Shown here: positions 1 to 16,700 of the stretch, one piece after another
How the letters are laid out: each line of letters opens with the position of its first letter
Numbering within the stretch: position 1 is the stretch's first letter
Assembly: GCF_036370855.1 (NCBI RefSeq)
Contig: NC_088117.1
Coordinates: 9,936,001-10,000,000 of the forward strand
Source of the DNA: Dromaius novaehollandiae
Lineage: Eukaryota; Chordata; Aves; Casuariiformes; Dromaiidae
Reading direction: 5' to 3'
Length of the DNA: 64,000 nt
The notes under the pieces: model-generated
What the model was told of the DNA's origin: nothing
What the model saw: the letters and a program-made list of their open reading frames with translations, nothing else
The model's database searches: none
Translations under genes and position numbers: made by a program

Positions 1-149
1 GGCCCGGCGGCGGCGGAGCTGGCCGTAGGCGCTGTCCCCCGGTCTTGCTGGAGGGGGACACGGGGCGGGGGCGTCGCCTGCGGGGGGGCCTCCTGGGCGG
101 CTGGGGCGCCGGCGGGACGCGGGGCGCTGCCCCCCGAGCCCCGGCTGCC

Positions 150-6135
<5,986 letters not shown>

Positions 6136-8369
6136 AGCGCACAAGCTCAGGGTAACCTCTCTTGGATGCTGAGATGCTGGTGAAGACGTGGAAATCCGCT
6201 CTGCCCTTCCCTCTGCCCGCTGCCCTTGCTGTTACTCTACGGTTTTCCTGGACACTGCAGCAACTGGAAATCTCAGGGCTGGGGTGGGCTGTGCCCCCCG
6301 CTCACACCAGCAGCCAGGCCTCAGCATGTTGGCCCCTCTCTCCTCCTCTTCCTCGCCCACGTAGAGGTTTGACCCTGAATCGATATCTCACAGCCCTTTT
6401 CCTTTTTTTTCTTTTCCTGCAGAGGTGCTGGCCCTTTGAGTGCTGCTTTAAAAGCTAAAACACGTAGCCTTTCTTTGGAGTGGCCCCTGGTTAACGTCCG
6501 GGGCCATCACGAGCCCACCATGTTTTGCTGAGGTGTGATACTCTAATCTGGAGTTTAGCAATACTTGGTGATGCTTAAGGTTGGACTTCTTTCATTGAAT
6601 AGGTTTTAATATGGGTCCAGTTAGGCCAGACATTGGAGGCATCACTGCACAGTAAAGGACTTCCAGCAAAAAACCCACATGAAGACAGTAACCATCTCTG
6701 CAGAGGAGCTGCCAGAAGTTTTGCAGCAGATCTTGATACCTATAAAGCACAGTCCCCCCTCCCTCGGCGTACAGCTGCAGGCAGTTGCTGCAATTTACTT
6801 GAAACGTGTGAATTAATTCCTTTGTCTTAATAATGGTACTTTTCTTGGGCTTCACCCTTTTGCTGGGGGGGAAGGGAAGTGAGGTTTGCTTTGCCTCAGC
6901 CGAAAAGGGTTAATAATGTTCCTTGAGCAAAGCAGGGGCTTTTTGCTGCTGTGGCTAAGGGTTACAGATGTGGAAGAGGGTCCTTCTCTCACAAGCCCGG
7001 ACTCTGGTCTGGCACTGCCCCGGCATCCTCTCCCGTAGCCTGTGGGACCTGCTCCTTGCTTCTGTCCGGTGCAGTCCTTCCCTTCTGGCTCACGTTGTTT
7101 GCATCAGTCCTGGGCAAGCTTTGCGTGGGAAGGCGGCTCGTCCTTCCCCGGCAAGCACAGAGCAACCTGTGCCATCTCAGCGCGGGTGGCAGGGTACAGC
7201 CCGGGACTCTCGCTGCTCTATCCAGGCTCCGGCAGTGGTGCTCTGTCACGTTCTCCGTTTGCTTTGTCTCATGCAGGCCGGACGGCTCTCTAATCCAGAT
7301 CCCCCGCTTCTCATCACGGTCTCTTCTGGGGGAGTTTTAATTTATTTGAATTTACATGATTGCTTTTTGTTCTGGTTAGGGAAAGGAAGAATAATTTATT
7401 TCTAGTTATTTAAATACTTTGATGGGACTCATTCCCTCTGGGCATAGAAGGGAGTGCTCTGTTTCCTGGAGTTTGGAGGAATGTCACATTTAATTTTGGG
7501 TGCCTCTCTGGACCCAGGGAGAACCCCGGCTGCTGTAACTGAGGTACTGTAAAATCCTTTTTCAGCCTTGAGAGTGTTTCTCAGACTTTTGGAAAGCGTG
7601 TTTCCCTTTTTAGCTCCTCTGTCTTCTTCTGGGCCACTGACTTGACAGAAGTTTGTTTTCCCCTTCTTCCAGGAGAGAAAAGTGAGGAAAAACAGGCGGT
7701 GACTCCTGGATTTGGGGGTTTGTACTCACTCCAGCGATTAAGGCAGTTAGCAGCTGGGGTGAGTACTTGTAGCTGGTGACTGCAGCCGGTTCGTGCTCCC
7801 CTGCTCCGAGAGCTGAGCTCCTGCTGCCACCTAACACCGTGGTCCCGTTTGGGTCACTGGGGCACCCGAGGGGCCCCGCGCTGCGGTCTGAGAAACGCTG
7901 CTGGAGATCGAGGGCTGCTTGTCCGAGGAAGGATCTGCCACCCAGCTTTTGAGCAGTGCCGTGTTGGACACTGTCTATGTAACCATGTCCTAAACATATT
8001 TGCATTAGCTGAACGGCATCAGAACAGCCCCGGCAGCGCCTGGGGTGGCCCCGCTGCTGGAGGGAGCGGCTGAATACCGATGTGGCGTGCGCGTTGCAAC
8101 AGGAGCACGGAGGTCCCTGGAGGTTGGGGGGCTAAGCTGTCAGCCAGCGTTATATGTTGTTTCTTCAGGGGAGTTCAGGGAGGTGTGAAGATTTACACCG
8201 GGCAGGAGCGCAGCTTGGGCTTATGTACACACAGGCCCTTGCGGCTGGATGCTGGGGGGCCACTTTGTGCTAAGCCCCTTCTCCCCCAGGCCTCTGCACT
8301 GTAATTGCTCTGACACCAGCTTGTCTGGGACGCGGGACAGGCACCGCCAGCCCAGATGCAGCTTGTTTC

Positions 8370-8375
8370 AATAAA
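8370..8375 (+). terminator. CACFD1: Candidate proximal CACFD1 poly(A) signal
   Basis: Canonical AATAAA in a typical context (TTTCAATAAAGGCCCTG), 2.2 kb past the CACFD1 stop. Use is inferred, not shown. Confidence 0.4.
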
Positions 8376-11265
8376 GGCCCTGCTGTTTCCGAGCCGCCAG
8401 CTCTGGGCTGAGCCGTGTGGCTGCGTGGAGGACGTGGGGCATTGGCCTGTCCTCGTGCGTGTGTGTGCGTGTGGGGGGGGACCACAGCCTCCTGCATGGC
8501 TGATGCTTCCCGCGGTAATAGGGCAGTGCAGGAGGGATACGCTGCAGTCCATGGGCTACCTCTGAGTAAGGCCCATGGCGAAGCCCAGGTGGGTAACAGC
8601 CTCCCTTCTCCGTGAGCCAGCAGTGCCCCTAGGCACTATCTTTACTGGATGGTTAAAGTGCAGAGTCCTGCCTGGTGAACAGGGCATCTGCATTGATTTC
8701 TGGGGGGTTTGGGGGGTTAAGTAGTGTTTAGTAGAGGAACGTTGCAGACTGACGTCCGTGCATGTCTTTGGTAGTGACTGCTTTGCGCTGTGAGTAGTTC
8801 CACGGTAGCTTTAGCGAAAGGAGGTGAAGGGCAAAGCAGAGGCAATAGAGTAACGCTTGCAGTCTGGTCTACACCTGCGGGGAGGAACCGCAGAGCTGGG
8901 CAGGACCCACGCTGGCCTCATCCCGTTGCTGCTGGTCTGCGGCAGTAGGAGGGTCCCAGGGGCTGGGACGTGCAAGCGCTGCTCCTGGTTGGCTTGCATG
9001 GCAGATGGGTCAGCTCTGCTCCGTTGGCATCCGCGGCAGAAGTCCCTTGGACGCCAGCAGTCCTGTCGTGCTGTGTTTTGCAGCTCCTGGGAGCTAGGCA
9101 AGCTCATAACCTGCTTCAGCTCTGCCGCTGTCAGCAGGATGCAAAGCTCGGCTCTGTGCTCTGGGCATGCTTTTGTTGAAAATGGGCCTCGGGGCCTCCT
9201 CTGCAAGAGCAGAGCTGGAACCTCTGGCCAAAGTGCTAAAAGATCTGCTTGATGCCTCTGTGCCCCAGCAAGAGGTGTCTGGGGTCCGTGTTCCGAGAGT
9301 GTTGATTCCTGCGGATCCAGCAATATCAGGGTGAGCATGTCTGGAGTGGGGACTCTTGGGAATTTCGGCTGTCCGTGCTGCGGTTGAAACCAAGCCAGAT
9401 GCTGCTGTCATTGCAGACGCGGCGTGGTGAAGGGTGCATCCTCCCGGCAGAGCCTACAGCATCCATGGCTTTCAGGAGTTACGGTTAGTGGGTGGTCTCA
9501 CCCCAGTGTGGACAAAAGACTATTTTTGTGGAGATAGATAAGACTTTTAGAGTAGTAATATCACAGTAGTGAATAGGTCCAATCGCAGTGCATGGTGGTT
9601 ATTAGTTGTGTTTAGAGGCACCATCGTGGTGCTTGGAAGTGTACACGAACAAATGAAGTTAAAAGCCCTGCTCTAGTGATTTTACGGTCTCAACCCAATC
9701 CCAGCTGATGGTCTCCAGGCTAATCTAAGGGGTCTCTGCAGAAGAGGTTCTGCTTGCCAGGCCATGGAAAGGCCTTGTGGGAGAATGGGTCAGAGGTTTT
9801 ATTATGTGAGAACTCAAGAGCGGGTGATGCATTGCCTACAGTGAGTTGCTGACACTAAATGTGGAAAGACACCTGCGTACTGGCTGCAAACGTGCACTTA
9901 CTTAGAAATGAACTCTACCGCTATTCATCACATAAGCTGTGCACTTCTCTTCCCCAAGTGCATTTATACAGCATGTAAGTCTTCTGTGTCCCATTTAGTC
10001 ATGAAAATGACAATCGTTGTGCTTATAGGCCCCACTTTCCTCTGGGGCTCTGCATTGGGTGTGAAGAGAAGAGCGGGTGCTCACCTTGTCCTGTGTACCC
10101 AGGCCTTGCTGCCCTAGGCAGGAGCTGGTTTTGTAACACCAACTGACTCTCTGTGTGTGCAGTGAATAAAAAGACCATTCTACCTCTGGAAAGAGCCACT
10201 GTGATTTCTCAGACTCGAAGTGTTGTTGCAAAAGCCCTCAGACTTTCTGTATGGAAGAAGGGGGTCACTCAGAGAATACTTTTCCAATGAGGTTCTCATA
10301 GGACCTGAAGAGTCCAAACTCATTTCATACTCAGGCATTTCCTCTTTAAGCCATGTCCTGGGAAGCTCAATTCATCCTTATCGTTTTTTCCTCAGAAAAA
10401 ATGTCTGCTGTCTTCAGGGAAGGGTTTCACTTCAGTGAAGATTTCAAGACCTGGCCTGTAGCCATGAGAGATGGGGAATGCTCTAGGAAGGGGCTGCTGG
10501 AGGGCTTGATCTTCTGGAGGTCAGTGGGAACCAGCAGCTGTCAAGATCTCTTGAATCAGGCCATACTTAGAAACCGTCATATTCTAGCCAGGCCTAGACT
10601 TCTTTCTAGAAATGGAGCTCAGATGCAAAAATTGGCAATGTTGAAATTTCTCCGGGGTTTTGATTTTGGCCCATCTTGCCTCCTCTGTCCTTGGCTGCTT
10701 TATATGAGTCCTCTGATAAGGCACATGACTTCTCTTAGGTGATTTCTCTCATGTCCTACTGCAGGGGATCTAAATAGTAATGCGTTTTTCCTGAGATCTA
10801 GCCCAGGTATGCTATGTTACCCCTGGATTCCTTGTCACAGCAGGCTGACGTGTACCTGGACTGGAAGGACACAAGCCTATCCGCAGGGTGCCACCTCCTG
10901 CAGCTGTGTTTTACGTAGGTTTAGGCTCTAAGGAAAGACCTTAGTGTTGCAGGACACACAGGAAAAGGGGTAAAAGCAATTTGCTATTAACTATGCAGGT
11001 GAAATCTCAAAGTGATGGAGGTGGAGACTCTGTGTGCAAGTGGGGTGGAGGCATCCACCCTCGCTCTTCGCGGAAGAGTAAAACCCTGGGGTGGGGAGGA
11101 CCTGCCTCAGGACGAAGTATTGTCTGTACCATCTTTCCTGCGGTGAATCACTTGCACTACGGCTGAATGTCTCTGTTCTCATTCTTTGTTCTGATGTAAA
11201 GTTTCTTTGTGAACTGTATTTGATCTCGTTCATTAGGCTTCTGGTATAATGTGTGTTTTTAGAGT

Positions 11266-11271
11266 AATAAA
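11266..11271 (+). terminator. CACFD1: Candidate distal CACFD1 poly(A) signal
   Basis: AATAAA followed within about 25 nt by a GTGG and T-rich stretch, the usual downstream element. It is the last + strand signal before the convergent SLC2A6 gene, so it is a natural distal end. Confidence 0.45.
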
Positions 11272-11611
11272 ATGTGGCAGCTTTTTATATGAAATATCTG
11301 GCTTTGCTTCTTTTGAAGTCCTCAGGTGCAAAAGACTCATCTGGGAACACGTCAGCAGGCTGCTGTGATCTCCAAATCACAGTCCTCGTCCACCCTGTCT
11401 CGTCCCACCCACCGGCAGCTCCCTTCTCTGCAAATCAAGGCAACATCCAGCTGAAAGCAAACTATTTTATTTTTGCAACTACATGATGAACTTTTGCCAA
11501 GATGGTGGCTACAGCTGTTAACTCTGTTCCAGCCAAGCCCTGGGGCTCTTGGGCTGCTTTGGTGGCTGCTGCGCTAAGGAAGTACAAGGGCTCTTGTCCA
11601 CAGCCACACAT

Positions 11612-11617
11612 TTTATT
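11612..11617 (-). terminator. SLC2A6: Candidate SLC2A6 poly(A) signal
   Basis: TTTATT on the + strand reads AATAAA on the minus strand, about 300 nt past the SLC2A6 stop codon. The minus strand then runs into a GTGGCTGTGG element. A second AATAAA on the same strand lies at 11466-11471. A 3'UTR of about 320 nt is inferred. Confidence 0.5.
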
Positions 11618-11916
11618 GCTAGGACAACCTTATTTCCAGTCTGGTGCTGGACACCTGGTCCTATACCTCAGGTTGATATGCTGCCCAGAGAGCAATGGGT
11701 CCTTAGATAGTGTTGAACGACTCAGGAAGAGAAGGTAAAGTTCCAGCTGGCGGTTTCTACATCCAAAGCAAGGCAGTCATTGCCTCCTCCTCTCCCCTTG
11801 GAGGGAGCATGATCTTCATGGAGGACTCCAGCTTCCATGTCTAGCAGCACAAATATTTTTTCCTATCCCTTAAGCATGTGGGCTGGTGGCCTGGTGCGGC
11901 TGGCGGGCAGCAGCTC

Positions 11917-14900
11917 CTACCTCATGAACGATCTCCGGCCAGTGCGGAAGTAGGACTCAATCTGCTCCAGAGACCTGCCTTTGGTTTCTGGGACACAGCA
12001 GCCCGTGAATAAGAAGTTCCCAGCACAGATGACAGCGAAGAATAGGAATGGCACCTCGAGGCCGAAGTTTTCCTGGAAAGCAGGGCAGAAGGCATACATG
12101 AGCCGGGGCAGAGGGGGGGTCTGACGAGGCACAAGCAGACGTCCCCCCTGGGGTACCCACCACGACGGGGAGGAAGAACCGTGTCAGCATGAAGGCCGTC
12201 AGCCAGCTTACGACGACGCAGAGGCCGGATGCCACCCCGCGGGCTTTCAGAGGGAGGATTTCCGACATCAGCAGCCAGGTGATGGGACCCCAGCCCATGG
12301 CATAACCTGGAGGGGAGGAGGGCCAACGTGAGGCTGTTGGGGCTTTAAAGCCCATTGCGGGGTACAGAAAAGCCCTGTGCAGTCCTGCTCTGGTCCTCAC
12401 ACTCTGTCAACACCGCTGCTCAGAAAGACGGCACCCAAAGTCCTTTCGAGAAAGAGTCTCCCAGGGAGATCTTCCAACCGTGAGCCCAAGCCTCCTCACC
12501 CCATATCACCCTGCCCTGGACCAGAAACATCCCCCCCGGCAGACACCCAGCCCTGTGCTGTGGGTCCCAGGCTTTCGCTCTCTGCACCTACCCATTATGA
12601 AGAACATGGTTGCCAGGAGCGGGATGAGGGTGATGTAGCTGGTCGGCTCAGCACCGTGGCTGGCCGAGCTCACCAGGGTCTCATTGGCGGCGGTGCCGTT
12701 ATGGGAAAGCGGCGTGAAGTGGACGTAGAGCCCCATGGTCAGGTTTGAGGCCAGCATGATACCAGCTGCGGAGAGACACAACAGCGCGGTGGGACCGATG
12801 GGAATGTGATTCCCCCTGTGCAATGGCCGAGCTCCTGGGAACACCTCTGCCCGGGAGCTGAGCCATCATCAGAGCAGAGACCCCCTCCACCAAGAACAGT
12901 TTCCCTCGCACATCAGTGGGAGAGAGACATACCCGATACAAAGAGCAGAATCTTCCTCCCGGCTTTATCCATCGATACAGCAGCAATCACTACCGAGAAG
13001 AGACGAACCAGGCCGACAAGAGCTGCATCGTACTCTGGTTTCTGCAACGGCAAAATCAGTGGGGAAGCTGAGATGGGAGATCCAGGGAAACGGCAGGTTC
13101 CTACATGCGTTGGCTTAACTCTGGCCGGTGACTTTGTCTAAGCTACACACAGAGGTCCTTCCTTCGACAGCAAGAGACTAGACGAGAGCAGCCTGCAGCT
13201 GGAGGACAGGAACACGGAGCCAGTGGGCCGAGTCCTGCTCCCCATCGTCGTGCTGCCTTTGGTGGGGCGGGTGCTTGCTACTTGCTGCCAACCAGGTGCC
13301 TTAAAAGGGGCTTCAGAGTTGGAGCCTAGGAGCCACGGGTGACTTGGAGCGTCTGGCAGACATCACTGATGATGGGGCAGTCTGTGCACGGACTGAACCC
13401 CAGGGCTCACCAGAATGACAGATGTTTTCTTGAATATTGACTGCAGGTACACGAGGACACAGGTGACTCCAGAGAGCTGCTGCAGGAACCTCATCACCAC
13501 TGCGATCATGATGGGCTTGTAAATGAAGGGGTCCTTGATCTCTGCACAGGAAATCCGCCTGCTCTAGAGGGGACAAAGGCAGAAAGTTGAAGTGTTAGCA
13601 GCCACGTGCATGACCAGGGCACCCAGAAAACAGCTGAGGAGGTGCCAAAAGGAAGTGGGATTTTACAGTTTGCATGTTACTTCTCCCACATGCTGGAGCT
13701 GAGCCCCTTCCTCTGCTCACCTGCTTCCTCACGCTGTCCTTAATCTGCTCGTACTCCCGGGCATAGTCGGTGTCCTTGCCCCGGAGCCAGCACAGCGACC
13801 TCAGGGCTTCGTCTTCCTTCCCCTGGGAGAGCAGAAACCGGGGCGAGTTGGGCATGAAGCAGAGCAGGACGATCATCGCGAGCACCGGCACTTCCCCGGC
13901 GACAGCCAGCCAGCGCCAGTCCAGGCCCAGACCTGGAGGAGCCAGCACGAGGTTAGCAAGGGAGAGCACTTGGGAAGGGATTTCTCGACCTTGCCTCACC
14001 CCAAGAGCAGAGAGATTTAGTGAAACTGGGGGAAACCACCACAGAGGAATTTTCCACCTGTTTTTTTCCCCTTCAGAAAAAGGAGCATTTTCAGCTGCTG
14101 TGAAACATGGGGAAACTGAGGAGGCCCCCCAAATCGTAGAGGATCCAGCTAGAATGACGTCTCCTGCAGCAGCCAGCACATGGGCCGGCAGGAGAAAAGA
14201 GCAGACATGCAAATATTCATTGCATACCGCTCTTCAGCGTGCATGAGACCAAGGCCGGTGGGCAGTGACGGCCACAAGTCCCTGCGGGTTACGGGTTCAC
14301 TGTTTCAGGCACACATGCACGTGGGTTACGCGTGGGCGATCCTGGCCGGACCAGCCTTGCACACACGTCATGGTGCAGGTGAGGCCGCTTCCTCACGCTC
14401 TCACACCCACAATCAGCTTGCTGAGAAAGCTGGTAAAAACCACTCCTCTTCCCCAAAGTCCCCCAGCACTTCCTACCCTCCGACCGTGGAGATACTTGCC
14501 CAGCGCGTACAGGATGAGGGAGCCCAGCACGGCCATGATCTGCGGACAGGCGCCCAGCATGCCTCTCACGCCGGGGTGGGAGATCTCCGAGATGTAGACC
14601 TGCAGGAGGACAGCACACGCTTACCAGAGCTGTGACCCACAGCCGTCACCGACCATAACGTGTCCTTCTGCACCGCCGTCCGCCGCAGCTGGGGAGACCT
14701 GAGCTGCTAGGGCAGCTCGCCCGTCTGGAGTCCCAGCCCGGAGGGCTCAGCCCGGGCGCTGCCGGCACGGGGTGGTCTTGGCTTCCCTCCCAGGCCCCTG
14801 CACTGCAAAGCGCATGGGAGAAATGCTGAGCTCTGCACTGGCCTCCCCAGACTCCGCTTACTGGAAGGACATGCCCCGGCGTTGCTCAATTCACGCCTTC

Positions 14901-16314
14901 CTCTCTGCGTGCAGCGGGAGGTCGGTAAACAAGGGAGGAAACGACCGTCAGGAGGAACGGGGCAGGGAACGAGGACCTGCCTGCCACTTTTTGCAGAGCG
15001 GGGAACCAGCCAGTGCCACCGTAGCCCTCTCGCAGCCCGCTCACCCTCTGCGCGGCAGCTGCCCAGACGGGACGCCTTTGCTGCCGGAGGACCACACTTC
15101 CCATCCCCGATAGCACAGCCCCAGCCCTGAAGCTCTGCTGATGCCTCCGAAAGGGCTGGAGGCTCAGGTGCCACCTCGTCCCGCCCCGTGCAAAGCCCTG
15201 GGAAACTCGTTACCGGGATGGAGGCGGACGTCACGCCGCCGGCGTAGCCCGTGAGCACTCGCCCCAGCAGCAGCATCCAGACGCCCTGGGCGCTGCCCAT
15301 CAGGGCGTATCCCACGGCGGAGGGCACGGCCGAGAACATGATGCTGAGCTTGCGGCCCAGGCGGTCGTTGAGGACCATGGCGCTGAGTCCTCCCCCGGCC
15401 GCCCCCAGCGTGAACACCGACTGCGGGTGACAGAGACACGGGGCTCGCTGGGTCGGGGCCACGAGACGCGGAGGACCGGCCCCCTCCCAGCGCGCGCCCG
15501 GGCCGGCGGCTCCATCCGCCCGATGGGGAAAACCCCGCTCCTTACCCCGAACCACGATGCTTTATACGGGTCCAGCTTCAGGGCAGGGACGGGATACGCC
15601 TCTAGGACGGGGATCACGGGAGACGGGTAAACCAGGGCGAAACCGAAGTTGAAGTTCCCCAAGACAGCGGCAAACACGGCCAGGTAGAGCCGCTTGTTCC
15701 GGAGGCTCCTGCGGGAGGGAGAGAGCGGGAGGCACGCGTGAGGGATGCTCCATCGCGTCCCACCAAAGCGGCCGCGCTGGTTTTGCGGCTGTCCCCGCTG
15801 CAGCCCAGCCCCGCGTGCCCTGTGCCGAGGCTCTGCAGTGGCCCCGAGGGTTTTTGAGGGTTTTTGAGGGTTTTCCCCCCAGGACGGCCCTGCCGTGGGG
15901 AGCAGGAGCCGGAGCCCCGCGGATGCTTCCCGCCCGCCGCGCCGTCTCCAGCCGGTCGAACGAGCTGAAAAAAGCAGAAGTTGGAGCCGGGCGGCCCCAA
16001 ACGGGCGCTGGCGCGGTGCGGAGGGGGCTGCTCGCGCCGTCCCTGCGTTGGCCCCGCGGGAGCCTCCGTCCCCCGGGATGCCGCGCGCCGGCGGCTCTCC
16101 CAGGCTGGCGCGTCCGGGCGGGATGAGACCCCGGCTCGGCGCAGCTCCTGCCCGCCCGCAGCGAGGAAGGGGACCGCGGAGCCGCGTCGCCAGCCCGCGC
16201 TGCCGGCTCTTACTCGAGATACTCCTTGTCGAGCCTCCGGGCAGCACCGCCGGGGAAGGTCCGGTACGTGGAGCCCGCTTTCCTCACGAGGGGCTCCCGC
16301 GCGCCCGGCTCCAT
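11917..16314 (-). CDS. SLC2A6: Facilitated glucose transporter member 6 (GLUT6), complete, 10 coding exons
   Basis: Coding exons, 5' to 3': 16314-16214, 15708-15546, 15420-15214, 14599-14500, 13932-13721, 13563-13411, 13041-12933, 12765-12592, 12306-12161 and 12072-11917. They join in frame to 1521 nt, or 506 aa plus TAG; human GLUT6 is 507 aa in ten exons. It is a class III hexose transporter of the 12-helix major facilitator superfamily; human GLUT6 is mostly intracellular, on lysosome-type membranes. Seen: NDRLGRKLS after helix 2 (about 105-113), PNSPRFLL before the central loop, FLQQLSGV in helix 7 (about 286-293), DKAGRK between helices 8 and 9, [12 protein letters not shown] in helix 10, and [12 protein letters not shown] at the C-terminus. 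The stretch between helices 9 and 10 carries two N-glycan sequons (NGT, NET), as expected for class III. Intron 4 needs a GC donor. The N-terminal EPLV differs from the mammalian EPLL. Confidence 0.95.
14498..14501 (-). other. SLC2A6: GC-AG donor site, SLC2A6 intron 4
   Basis: Read on the minus strand, the exon ends GCGCTGG and the intron begins GCAAGTATC. The frame requires one base (G) left over, to pair with GT from the next exon (Gly 191, giving [11 protein letters not shown]). The only nearby GT is 4 nt further and shifts the frame. GCAAGT is the known preferred form of GC donors. Confidence 0.8.
15846..15874 (+). repeat. Three tandem GAGGGTTTTT units
   Basis: A 10-bp unit is repeated 2.9 times inside SLC2A6 intron 1, next to a C run. 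It has a telomere-like look (GGGTTTTT) but is too short and divergent from TTAGGG to be interstitial telomere DNA. Confidence 0.8.
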
Positions 16315-16700
16315 CGCGGCGCTGGCGCTGCTTCCTCCGGCGCTGGGAGGAAGAGGCCGCCGAAAGCGAAAGGGGGAGAGGCGGCGGCGGCGTTGCCTAA
16401 TCGGAGAAATCTGTGCCTCGTGGGCTCGCGCCCCGCCGGCCTCCGCGGAGGAAGCTGGTGGGGCCGGAAAGGCAGCAGACGAAGCAGCTCGGGGCCTTCC
16501 TCGCCCGCCCGCCGGCCCCCGCGGGCTCCTTCCTCCCCGCCGGCGCGGGAGTCCCCGTTGCGGGGTCGCGTCTCTCCCAGGATGCGCCGGACGGGCCGGA
16601 CGCTCCCGCTTCTCCCCGGGGTGAATTGCACCCGCGTCGCCTGCTGCAGCGGTGAGGGATTTCGGCGGACCTGAGGAAGAGCACGTCAGAAATGGGAGGA
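16315..16700 (-). promoter_or_regulatory. SLC2A6: CpG-island promoter region of SLC2A6
   Basis: The very GC- and CpG-rich block upstream of the SLC2A6 start codon continues the CpG density of exons 1-3 (about 15.2-16.7 kb). No TATA box is seen on the minus strand. The transcription start is not resolvable. Confidence 0.6.

Larger units (their letters stand above)
6136..11290 (+). other. CACFD1: Candidate long 3'UTR of CACFD1
   Basis: No coding exon is supported in these 5 kb. Three AATAAA poly(A) signals lie on the + strand, at 8370-8375 (context TTTCAATAAAGG), 10165-10170 and 11266-11271 (followed by a T/G-rich stretch). A CACFD1 3'UTR could end at any of these; which is used cannot be told from sequence. 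The 3' half (9.4-11.3 kb) is less GC rich than the 5' half, as in many long UTRs. Confidence 0.5.

Noticed and set aside
12045-12326. Alternative minus-strand frame over SLC2A6 last exons
   Set aside because: It is a shadow of the true frame that encodes [12 protein letters not shown].
14491-14497. GT 4 nt inside SLC2A6 intron 4 as the real donor
   Set aside because: It adds four bases and breaks the frame that gives [17 protein letters not shown]; kept only as a possible minor site.
15846-15874. Possible interstitial telomere repeat
   Set aside because: The unit is GAGGGTTTTT, only about three copies, not TTAGGG.
15300-16247. 315-residue open frame on the minus strand
   Set aside because: It reads through SLC2A6 exon 2 and its flanking introns; only [18 protein letters not shown] and neighbours are real, as part of the spliced gene.
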